Assembly (NCBI GenBank): GCA_900313435.1
Contig: OMRF01000345.1
Coordinates: 1-5,747, forward strand
Source of the DNA: an uncultured Lachnospiraceae bacterium
Lineage (GTDB): Bacteria; Bacillota; Clostridia; Lachnospirales; Lachnospiraceae
Direction: 5' to 3'
DNA length: 5,747 bases
Position numbers and translations under genes: made by a program. This document shows positions 1 through 5,500 of this stretch, in pieces. The notes beneath the pieces are model-generated. The model was given only the letters and a program-made list of their open reading frames with translations, ran no database searches and was not told the DNA's origin. Numbering within the stretch: the first letter of the stretch is position 1; the number at the start of each line of letters is the position of its first letter.

Positions 1-187
1 CGCATACACAGGAAGAAACAATCTGACCATCAGTTTCATTCACAATCAGATGATGATTCGGATCTTCAATGATCTGATACCACGTCATTTCGAGATGCGC
101 ATTTAGCTCCGGAATAGTGTCTTCATGCAAAAACAGATAGAGCTTAAGCAATGCATCTAAGTCTTCTTTACTTGCTTCCCGTACCAT
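1..187 (-). CDS. GNAT family N-acetyltransferase, N-terminal part (cut by window edge)
   Basis: Sixty-two codons are visible before the window ends. The protein begins MVREASKEDLDALLKLYLFL and continues through LIVNETDGQIVSSCVC. An opening V-R-E-A-x-x-x-D-L-D followed by helices, then an acidic beta-turn (NETDGQIV) leading into a strand, is the usual N-terminal half of a GNAT fold: beta1, alpha1-alpha2, beta2-beta3. The acetyl-CoA motif A would lie beyond base 1 and cannot be checked. The start is the ATG at 187-185, with GGAAAGG about ten bases upstream. It lies 21 bases after the stop of the transglutaminase-GNAT gene, so it is probably the next cistron of the same operon. Its start context is nearly identical to those at 2280 and 1746. 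Substrate unknown; family assignment is by pattern and memory. Confidence 0.8.
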   Translation of the reverse strand, partial: MVREASKEDLDALLKLYLFLHEDTIPELNAHLEMTWYQIIEDPNHHLIVNETDGQIVSSCVC

Positions 188-204
188 CAGCAATTTACCT
201 TTCC
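185..204 (-). repeat. Shared translation-start context, copy 1
   Basis: Read on the minus strand, this 20-base block is GGAAAGGTAAATTGCTGATG, ending in the ATG of the GNAT gene that starts at 187. It matches 17 of 20 bases of the block at 2278-2297. It contains the Shine-Dalgarno-like GGAAAGG and a constant TTGCTG before the ATG. Confidence 0.6.
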
Positions 205-208
205 TATA

Positions 209-1258
209 TCACAGATCATTCGGAGTAAGGACCATACCTTCTGTCGAATCAACAAATCCAAGTTTTTTATACAAATGACGTCCTTCTTCAGTAGCATCAA
301 GATTGATTTCCGTAACCCCGCGTTTCCACGCTTCGTCGATCAACATCGATACCATCTTCATAGCTACACCACGTCTCTGCCATTCCTTCATGGTATGCAC
401 ATTCATGAGATAAGCCCGTTTCCCAGTAGGATGTGAAAAAGTAGGCATAATGTTTATATAGCATATTGTTGCACAGCCAATAACTCTTTTTCCGTCCATG
501 GCAAGGACAGTGGTATGATCTCCTTTTTTAAAATATTCGACACTGTTTTCAACAATTTCATCACTGAATTTGTATTCGTGATCAAGCGAATTTACAACCT
601 TGAGCATTTCGAGGCGACTGCTCATCATTTGCTCCAAGTCATCGGACGATGCAATCTTGTATTCAACACCATAAGAAAGTTGATCCGGTAAATGGTGAAG
701 ATACATATCTATCGCATCAGTACTCTCTCTTAATACCTCCATAAGTCCCTGATCCGGATAAGAATGATTATCGTGATAATCTATCTCGCCATCGCAGTTG
801 ACCTCAAATGCAAGTTTCTCTTCATCTGTTGAAAACTCTGCGTCTACACCTTCCTTATTCCCTCTTGCATCAAGCCTGATCCACTTGCTGAGGGACTTGA
901 CAAATACCGTGTTCATAGCATGAATGCAGAACCCTGAATCCGTTGTATCCCCAAGGGTTAATCGCTGATAGGAAAAGCCGGCAGGAATCCCGTTTGCACG
1001 AAGGAGAGCCGCAAGAAGATTTGCCTTGGCCCAGCAGATCCCGACACCTTCACGGAGTGTATCGCTTGCCGAAACAGTAACGCGTCTGTCCTGCGCATCC
1101 CAGGAATGCTTTATTTCATCCCTTACAAAATCATATGTGTTTTTTATGAGCGATAATTCATCTTTTGATCCCGCTTTTAATCTTTCCGCCACACTTTTGA
1201 CGCCCGGATCGTCATAATCCACATATTCCGTTTTTTCCAAATACTCGTCATGCATCAT
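209..1258 (-). CDS. Transglutaminase-like domain fused to GNAT acetyltransferase
   Basis: A 349-residue two-domain protein. Residues about 30-195 resemble a transglutaminase-like (papain-fold) protein. The catalytic Cys is C75 in GVGICWAKANLLAALLR, the His is H113 in FCIHAMN, and the Asp is D130 in WIRLDARGNK, in the usual order and spacing. Residues about 196-349 form a complete GNAT domain: a strand with VLAMDGKRVIGCATI (251-265), motif A as QRRGVAMKM (294-302), and the late Y-K-K-L-G-F (330-335). Stand-alone bacterial versions of each half are about 200 and 150 residues, so this is a whole-domain fusion with no frameshift or linker repeat. Two consecutive ATGs lie at 1258 and 1255. A GGGGG tract sits 5 bases before the first and 8 before the second, so the second may be the real start. 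It begins 14 bases after the glycosylase stop. No signal peptide or membrane segment is seen, so it is probably cytoplasmic. Substrates unknown: the first half could be a peptidase, amidase or transamidase. Confidence 0.85.
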   Translation of the reverse strand: MMHDEYLEKTEYVDYDDPGVKSVAERLKAGSKDELSLIKNTYDFVRDEIKHSWDAQDRRVTVSASDTLREGVGICWAKANLLAALLRANGIPAGFSYQRLTLGDTTDSGFCIHAMNTVFVKSLSKWIRLDARGNKEGVDAEFSTDEEKLAFEVNCDGEIDYHDNHSYPDQGLMEVLRESTDAIDMYLHHLPDQLSYGVEYKIASSDDLEQMMSSRLEMLKVVNSLDHEYKFSDEIVENSVEYFKKGDHTTVLAMDGKRVIGCATICYINIMPTFSHPTGKRAYLMNVHTMKEWQRRGVAMKMVSMLIDEAWKRGVTEINLDATEEGRHLYKKLGFVDSTEGMVLTPNDL

Positions 1259-1272
1259 CTATTCCCCCGGAA

Positions 1273-1746
1273 TTATCGTATCCTACTCCAAGCAATTATC
1301 AGGCGTTCAACAGACCATGCCGCGTTCGCCGGGCTGGTGGACGGAAGGCAGACAGCCGGCCTTCCTGTATCCGCCTCAGAGTACTTTTGATAATATCTAT
1401 GGGCCGTCTTGCCATTTACATATATCTGCTTAATATCGGCGTGATCCAGGATCACACTCAGATCATTTACTGACACGTTTCTTATGCTTGAATCCGCCGA
1501 TCCGTCTATATCGCACGAACCTATCACATCCCACAGAGCTATATGATTTCGCAAAAGAAAGGCCTTCTTTTCCGGGATAGTGCGCGGCATATCTTCTTCA
1601 AATACTGCTGAGGTAACCTTCCAGAATCGATTCTGAGGATGCCCATAAAAGAAGCCCTCCTCTCTCGATTTCACAGAAGGAAAACTTCCCAGTATCAGAA
1701 TCGTTGAATTCTCATCATATATTGGTGGTATTGGATGTTTGATCAT
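1273..1746 (-). CDS. DNA-deoxyinosine (hypoxanthine) glycosylase, UDG superfamily family 6 type
   Basis: A 157-residue protein from the ATG at 1746. It carries the uracil-DNA glycosylase superfamily layout: motif 1 as LILGSFPSVKSRE (17-29), then FFYGHPQNRFWK (32-43), a central strand IKQIYVNGKTA (105-115), and motif 2 as LPSTSPANA (134-142). The GSFPS, GHPQNRFW and LPSTSPAN combination is what I associate with the hypoxanthine-DNA glycosylase (HDG, family 6) branch, where an Asn corresponding to N39 here is described as important for activity. It would excise hypoxanthine, and possibly uracil, from deaminated DNA and start base excision repair. An upstream TTG at 1752 is in frame, but the ATG fits better. 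There is no strong Shine-Dalgarno sequence, and the gap to the preceding stop is 24 bases. A broader mismatch-UDG activity cannot be excluded. Confidence 0.85.
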   Translation of the reverse strand: MIKHPIPPIYDENSTILILGSFPSVKSREEGFFYGHPQNRFWKVTSAVFEEDMPRTIPEKKAFLLRNHIALWDVIGSCDIDGSADSSIRNVSVNDLSVILDHADIKQIYVNGKTAHRYYQKYSEADTGRPAVCLPSTSPANAAWSVERLIIAWSRIR

Positions 1747-1763
1747 TAGCAATTATAATTTCA
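1744..1763 (-). repeat. Shared translation-start context, copy 2 (diverged, weak SD)
   Basis: On the minus strand this reads TGAAATTATAATTGCTAATG, ending in the ATG of the glycosylase gene. It agrees with the block at 2278-2297 at 15 of 20 positions. The differences fall mainly in the Shine-Dalgarno position, where GG has become TT, and at the base before the ATG. Confidence 0.45.
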
Positions 1764-1770
1764 AAGATAC

Positions 1771-2280
1771 TCATCTGCCGGCATCCACTATTAATTCCAT
1801 GTCGGTGCATTTCCATGTGCCTATCGGCATCTCGCATTCTCTTGTAGCATATTCTGTGAACCCGACAGCCTCATAACAATGTCTGGCACTCTCGTTATTC
1901 TCAAATACACCAAGATCTATCCTTGATACCGGTAAATTATCCTTTACATACTCTATTCCAAGCCTAAGCATTTCTTTTCCGAATCCTTTCCCTCGAAGAG
2001 AAGGATCCAAAATAACAAAGCCAAATCGGACAGTGCTGTCATCGTTGGCTCTCGGATACCTTATGATAAAATGACCTACTGCATCCCCATTTTCATCTAC
2101 TGCTATAAGTGGAAAGAAACGTCCCGTTTCTATCTGAGGGTCATAGTTTTCATTTATGTCATTTCCCGAAAGAGGATACTTATTAAATCTGTCGGCAGAC
2201 CACCTGTATAACTCTTCCTCGGTTCGGATCCACCCGGATATGATCTGTGCATCTTCTTTTTTGAAATCTCTCAATATCAT
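1771..2280 (-). CDS. GNAT N-acetyltransferase, RimJ/RimL-like
   Basis: A 169-residue complete GNAT domain starting MILRDFKKEDAQIISGWI, an opening typical of RimJ/RimL-type acetyltransferases. The acetyl-CoA pyrophosphate loop is plain: VILDPSLRGKGFGKEML (89-105), with R96, G99 and G101 fitting the R-x-x-G-x-G/A rule. The distal motif NESARHCYEAVGF (129-141) supplies the usual late Tyr. The start is the ATG at 2280, because an AAAGG lies ten bases before it. An upstream TTG at 2286 would leave only four bases after that AAAGG. The stop of the rhodanese-TtcA gene directly abuts this AAAGG and the intergenic gap is 14 bases, so translation is probably linked. A ribosomal-protein, antibiotic or small-amine target cannot be distinguished. 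Confidence 0.88.
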   Translation of the reverse strand: MILRDFKKEDAQIISGWIRTEEELYRWSADRFNKYPLSGNDINENYDPQIETGRFFPLIAVDENGDAVGHFIIRYPRANDDSTVRFGFVILDPSLRGKGFGKEMLRLGIEYVKDNLPVSRIDLGVFENNESARHCYEAVGFTEYATRECEMPIGTWKCTDMELIVDAGR

Positions 2281-2297
2281 CAGCAAATAACCTTTCA
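2278..2297 (-). repeat. Shared translation-start context, copy 3
   Basis: On the minus strand this reads TGAAAGGTTATTTGCTGATG. The first TGA is the stop codon of the preceding rhodanese-TtcA gene, AAAGG is the ribosome binding site, and the final ATG starts the GNAT gene. It shares 17 of 20 bases with the block at 185-204. Confidence 0.6.
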
Positions 2298-3440
2298 GTA
2301 TTCGTCCAGAAAGTGATGCCTTTCGCCCTTCTTCTTATAGGCAATGAGCGTATCAAGATTTACGTTCTCTACGCTCCTAAATATATTCGCTTCAACAAAC
2401 GGATTACTCTTCTTTAGCTCCGCGATCAGCTTCTTAGTCTCCAAACGTTTCGACGAAGTTGTCCCGTCCTCATGGCAAGTTGTACAGGTCTCCGTAAAAT
2501 GACAAGCACACTGCAGGAAATGAAGATCGTTGTAGTCCCGCCATGCGCAGATATCGCTTTCACGAACCAGGTATAACGGTCTGATCAGTTCCATTCCTTC
2601 GAAATTGGTGCTGTGAAGCTTGGGCATCATAGTCTGTATCTGTGCCCCATACAGCATTCCCATAAGGATAGTCTCGATAACGTCATCATAATGATGCCCC
2701 AGTGCGATCTTGTTGCAGCCAAGTTCCTTTGCTTTACTGTACAGATAGCCCCTGCGCATCCTCGCACAGATATAGCATGGACTGTTCTCTATGGTATCCA
2801 CCGCATCAAAGATTTCACTTTCAAATATCGTGATCGGGATGCCCAGTGCTTTGGCATTACTTTCGATCAGTTCACGGTTTTCCCTGTTATATCCGGGATC
2901 CATCACGAGAAATGTCAGTTCAAAACTGCAATGTCTGTGTCTTTGTATCTCCTGAAAAAGCTTTGCCATCAGCATGGAATCTTTACCGCCTGATATGCAG
3001 ACAGCGATATGATCGCCCTCCTGTATGAGCTGATATGTTTTGCATGCCTTGGCAAAAGGAGTGAACAGCTGCCTATGGAATTTCTTGCGTATGCTTTCTT
3101 CTGCCCTATGTTGTTTTTCTTCTCTTGCGGCTTCATCAAGCATTCCGGCCCTTACATAGGCTAAATATCCGCCTTTAAGGCTGTAGATATCCCGTCCTTC
3201 AAGGCACTCTTCTCCGTCAAGTTCTCTTGATCTACGCCCGATCTGACAGTAAAAAACAAGCTTTTTGTTCTTACTGATATTCTTAAATTCGGTGTTTCTT
3301 CCTTCCTCGATCGTTTCAATGGGAATATGAAGAGCTCCCGGTATCATTCCGTAAGCTGCAAGCCCGTCATCTCTTATATCTATTAGTTCATAAGAATCCT
3401 TCGGCCACTTCCGAAGTTCCTCCGGTGTTATTTCATTCAT
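2295..3440 (-). CDS. Rhodanese domain fused to TtcA-like PP-loop tRNA thiolation protein
   Basis: A 381-residue fusion. Residues about 1-105 are a single rhodanese domain: YELIDIRDDGLAAYGMIPGALHIP (17-40) and the active-site loop YCQIGRRS (64-71) with persulfide-forming C65. Residues about 120-381 are a PP-loop ATPase of the TtcA type. They have ISGGKDSM (149-156) for ATP pyrophosphate binding, PCYICARMRR (221-230) with the C222/C225 pair, ALGHHYDD (246-253), and a Cys-rich stretch with C311, C313, C319 and C322. TtcA makes 2-thiocytidine at tRNA position 32 using an Fe-S cluster. E. coli TtcA is about 310 residues and has no N-terminal rhodanese. Fusion suggests the rhodanese domain hands sulfur to the PP-loop domain (inference). 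The ATG overlaps the tcdA stop as ATGA, with AAAGGA about 12 bases upstream. The exact tRNA substrate is unproven, since Firmicute homologues are diverse. Confidence 0.88.
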   Translation of the reverse strand: MNEITPEELRKWPKDSYELIDIRDDGLAAYGMIPGALHIPIETIEEGRNTEFKNISKNKKLVFYCQIGRRSRELDGEECLEGRDIYSLKGGYLAYVRAGMLDEAAREEKQHRAEESIRKKFHRQLFTPFAKACKTYQLIQEGDHIAVCISGGKDSMLMAKLFQEIQRHRHCSFELTFLVMDPGYNRENRELIESNAKALGIPITIFESEIFDAVDTIENSPCYICARMRRGYLYSKAKELGCNKIALGHHYDDVIETILMGMLYGAQIQTMMPKLHSTNFEGMELIRPLYLVRESDICAWRDYNDLHFLQCACHFTETCTTCHEDGTTSSKRLETKKLIAELKKSNPFVEANIFRSVENVNLDTLIAYKKKGERHHFLDEY

Positions 3441-4192
3441 TTGGTACTCAGATCCTTTACTATTTCTCCTGCGATCAGCAATCCGGCAACAGCCGGTACA
3501 AAAGCCGTGCTTCCGGGAATAGCCCTTCTTCCCGTATGCTTATCCTGTACTTCGGGAGAACAGATGCTGTCTGTCCTGCAGCTTATGGACATATCTTCAA
3601 GCGGGCGAATGGGCTGCTCATCGGAATAGACTACTTTCAGTTTCTTCACATTGCGTTTCTTTAATTCCCTGCGCATTACTCTGGCAAGCGGGCATATCTT
3701 TGTGTCATAAATATCTGCAATCTTAAGCCTGCCGGCATCCAGTTTATTTCCGGCTCCCATAGCGCTGATGATCGGAACCCCTTCCTTTTGTGCCCTCATT
3801 ATCAGTTCTATCTTTGCAGTCACTGTATCAACCGCATCTACAATATAATCATATTCGGAAAACGCAAAATCATCCGCATTTTCAGGCAAAAAGAAGCACT
3901 TGTGAATCTCTATCTTAGCGTCAGGATTAATCTCCAGCATCCTGTCACGCATTACCTCCACTTTATACTTCCCAAGGGTCTTTCTTGTGGCTATGATCTG
4001 ACGATTCAGGTTCGTAATACAGACCTTATCATCATCAATAAGGTCAAACGAGCCTATCCCACTTCTGACAAGGGCTTCGCAAACATATCCGCCCACTCCG
4101 CCTATGCCAAAAACAGCAACTCTCTTACTATTCAGAGACTCCATCGCATCAGCCCCCAGCAATAGCTGAGTTCTTGAAAACTGATCCAACAT
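3437..4192 (-). CDS. tcdA: tRNA threonylcarbamoyladenosine dehydratase TcdA (E1-like)
   Basis: A 251-residue ThiF/MoeB/E1-superfamily protein. It has the nucleotide-binding GIGGVGG (29-35), acidic DDD (53-55), NLNRQ (61-65), DAVD (119-122), MGAGNK (145-150), C167 in KICPLARVMRRELKKR, and YSDEQP (189-194). The opening FSRTQLLLGADAMESL, the basic VMRRELKKR segment and the length match TcdA (CsdL/YgdL) rather than ThiF or MoeB. The enzyme uses ATP to cyclise tRNA t6A37 to ct6A, which supports decoding of ANN codons. The start is the ATG at 4192, with AGGA about 12 bases upstream. An internal ATG at M17 also follows a GGGGG, but the conserved N-terminus favours M1. It starts 21 bases after the GNAT stop and overlaps the rhodanese-TtcA gene by four bases. 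Known E. coli partners CsdA/CsdE are not in this window. Confidence 0.92.
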   Translation of the reverse strand: MLDQFSRTQLLLGADAMESLNSKRVAVFGIGGVGGYVCEALVRSGIGSFDLIDDDKVCITNLNRQIIATRKTLGKYKVEVMRDRMLEINPDAKIEIHKCFFLPENADDFAFSEYDYIVDAVDTVTAKIELIMRAQKEGVPIISAMGAGNKLDAGRLKIADIYDTKICPLARVMRRELKKRNVKKLKVVYSDEQPIRPLEDMSISCRTDSICSPEVQDKHTGRRAIPGSTAFVPAVAGLLIAGEIVKDLSTK

Positions 4193-4213
4193 TATACCAA
4201 CATCCTATCTTTA

Positions 4214-4750
4214 TTACTGGTAAACGGGATGTGCACTTCCGAGCTGTCTGTCAATTGTACCACTAACTGTGTTTCCAAGCACATCATCATAATCCACGTG
4301 AACAATTTCGGTTATATACACGCGGCTGTCTTCACCGTGAATATCCTTCATCATTTTCCAAAAGGTATATCCGTACTTCTCATAAAGTCCAATTTCACCC
4401 GTGGAAATATAAATATATTGATGTCCATCAGCCTTAGCAAGCGCATAGGCGTATTCCAGCAGTTTTCCCATGCGCCTCTTCCCTCTGTATTCCGGAAATG
4501 TATATACAAAGCCTACCCACGGCGTTAATGCCGGTTCTCTTATATCATCCTGCTCCGCGTATGTACAAAAAGAAAGCAGTATATCATCGTCAACAAGAAG
4601 GAGCACTTTGGTAGATTCACCGCATAACTCCTTCAATTTCCGGTCCCTGAGCAGTTCATACAGATATTTCCCCGCCGCCCAGTCACTCTTATTTATTTCA
4701 GAAAGCCAGTGTTCCCTATTGTCACTGGCAAAGAAATCAACTATTTTCAT
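4214..4750 (-). CDS. GNAT acetyltransferase coupled to the HTH regulator
   Basis: A 178-residue GNAT protein. Strands around KVLLLVDDDILLSFCTY (48-64) and WVGFVYTFPEYRGK (78-91) lead into motif A, RGKRRMGKLLEYA (89-101). This is the variant loop seen in some Clostridial GNATs, where the classic second Gly/Ala is not kept. The distal motif is GLYEKYGYTFW (121-131). The C-terminal tail from about residue 150 is extra to the core fold. The ATG at 4750 overlaps the stop of the HTH-desulfoferrodoxin gene as ATGA, with AAAGGGG about five bases upstream, so the two are translationally coupled and probably functionally paired. I cannot name the substrate. The altered motif A could mean weak acetyl-CoA binding or simply a divergent subfamily. 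Confidence 0.85.
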   Translation of the reverse strand: MKIVDFFASDNREHWLSEINKSDWAAGKYLYELLRDRKLKELCGESTKVLLLVDDDILLSFCTYAEQDDIREPALTPWVGFVYTFPEYRGKRRMGKLLEYAYALAKADGHQYIYISTGEIGLYEKYGYTFWKMMKDIHGEDSRVYITEIVHVDYDDVLGNTVSGTIDRQLGSAHPVYQ

Positions 4751-5346
4751 ACAATCCCCTTTACCGGATCGATCGAAAACAAACCGTCCCGGTTGCAGTA
4801 AAAGAAGATCCTTCTGACGCCGCGAATCTTAAGCCTTGCTTCAGCGCCCCCCTCCGGATAGAGCTTAACCAGCTGCATATCGTCGGATGAAGCCGCCGCC
4901 ACAAATGAAATGTAATGCTCCTTCGTCATGCTGTGGTCTATCCTCACATAATACTCGTCCTCAACACGCTCAATAAATATCATATGATTCTCATCTGTCG
5001 GTTCTGCCTCTAACGGCATAAGCTGGATGCCGTGACAATGGATAGCCGCCTCGCCCATACTATGAATCACATTCCCGCAGACCGGACAGACATAAAACTT
5101 CGACCGCAGCATGTTTGCTGATACATTCGCATTATGAATGGTATTGCCGGATATCAGCTCGGTGACCGAGATCCGGAAGGCGTCTGCTATAGGCTCCAGC
5201 AGGGTAATATCCGGAAGGCCTCTTGAATTTTCCCATTTTGAGACGCTTTTATCACTTACTCCCAGTTTTTCCGCAAGCTCGCGCTGCGTCATCTTATTCT
5301 TTTCCCGCAGTGTCCGTATGACTGCGCCTGTAACATATTGGTTCAT
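4747..5346 (-). CDS. Cro/C1-type HTH regulator with desulfoferrodoxin-like C-terminal domain
   Basis: A 199-residue protein from the ATG at 5346, chosen because GGAGGTGA lies exactly eight bases upstream. An in-frame ATG at 5364 has no ribosome binding site and would add only six residues. Residues about 7-67 are a Cro/C1 helix-turn-helix: MTQRELAEKLGVSDKSVSKW (19-38), then PDITLLEPIADAF. Residues about 83-112 recall a desulforedoxin-type Fe(Cys)4 knuckle: C87 and C90 in CPVCGN, then C104-H105 where a CC pair is usual. Residues about 118-195 resemble the superoxide reductase core. H121, H138 (DHSMTKEHYISF), H144 and C184 (YCNRDG) line up with four of five mononuclear iron ligands, but the fifth, normally His in C-N-x-H-G, is D187. 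It is probably a redox- or metal-responsive autoregulator of the operon (inference). Confidence 0.88.
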   Translation of the reverse strand: MNQYVTGAVIRTLREKNKMTQRELAEKLGVSDKSVSKWENSRGLPDITLLEPIADAFRISVTELISGNTIHNANVSANMLRSKFYVCPVCGNVIHSMGEAAIHCHGIQLMPLEAEPTDENHMIFIERVEDEYYVRIDHSMTKEHYISFVAAASSDDMQLVKLYPEGGAEARLKIRGVRRIFFYCNRDGLFSIDPVKGIV

Positions 5347-5354
5347 ATACGTTT

Positions 5355-5362
5355 TCACCTCC
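5355..5362 (-). promoter_or_regulatory. Strong ribosome binding site deciding the regulator start
   Basis: On the minus strand this is GGAGGTGA, eight bases before the ATG at 5346. It is the best Shine-Dalgarno match in the window and lies inside the alternative longer reading frame beginning at 5364, which argues against that longer start. Confidence 0.8.
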
Positions 5363-5367
5363 ATACA

Positions 5368-5384
5368 CGAGTCTCATGGACTCG
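5368..5384 (-). promoter_or_regulatory. Inverted repeat next to the RBS (hairpin or operator)
   Basis: CGAGTC at 5368-5373 and GACTCG at 5379-5384 are perfect 6-base inverted arms with a 5-base loop. In the mRNA the hairpin ends five bases before the GGAGGTGA of the regulator gene. It could be a repressor operator for the HTH protein or an RNA element controlling ribosome access. There is no U-tract, so it is not an intrinsic terminator. Confidence 0.55.
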
Positions 5385-5387
5385 CTT

Positions 5388-5425
5388 GAGTCTGTTCGTA
5401 AATACACGGATGTATTTCCAGACTC
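5388..5425 (-). promoter_or_regulatory. Two-stage nested inverted repeat in the leader
   Basis: The outer arms GAGTCTG (5388-5394) and CAGACTC (5419-5425) are perfect 7-base complements. Inside them AAATACA (5400-5406) and TGTATTT (5411-5417) are another perfect 7-base pair closing a 4-base loop, with a 5/1 asymmetric internal loop between the stems. Its centre is about 31-32 bases, roughly three helical turns, from the centre of the neighbouring palindrome. The outer arms also repeat the GAGTC/GACTC core found there. Confidence 0.6.
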
Positions 5426-5492
5426 GATTGTACTTCGGTTTTTCCTATGATGGTACCTACGGAAAGTAGACCAGTTCTGATAAAAGTGTTGT

Positions 5493-5500
5493 ATTATGTA
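5493..5500 (-). promoter_or_regulatory. Weak -10 candidate for the operon promoter
   Basis: On the minus strand TACATAAT ends in CATAAT, five of six to the consensus. No good -35 hexamer lies at 16-18 bases: TTGTGT is 19 bases upstream, and TTTACA is further away than usual. A start near 5486 would give a leader of about 140 bases that includes both hairpins. This is a candidate only. Confidence 0.3.

Larger units (their letters stand above)
1..5346 (-). other. Probable eight-gene operon
   Basis: All eight genes point the same way. The junctions are 21, 14, 24 and 14 bases, an ATGA overlap at 3437-3440, 21 bases, and an ATGA overlap at 4747-4750. No hairpin-plus-T-tract terminator and no convincing internal promoter is seen in these gaps. 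The operon may continue beyond base 1. Confidence 0.7.

Noticed and set aside
4191..4199. Perfect extended -10 (TGGTATAAT on the minus strand) overlapping the tcdA start codon
   Set aside because: There is no -35-like hexamer at a suitable distance. Transcription would begin inside the gene and remove the conserved N-terminus, so it is most likely coincidence of the ATG context.
4214..5346. HTH + GNAT pair as a toxin-antitoxin module
   Set aside because: GNAT toxins of the TacT/AtaT type are paired with small ribbon-helix-helix antitoxins, usually upstream. Here the partner is a 199-residue Cro/C1-desulfoferrodoxin protein and the pair lies in a metabolic-looking operon.
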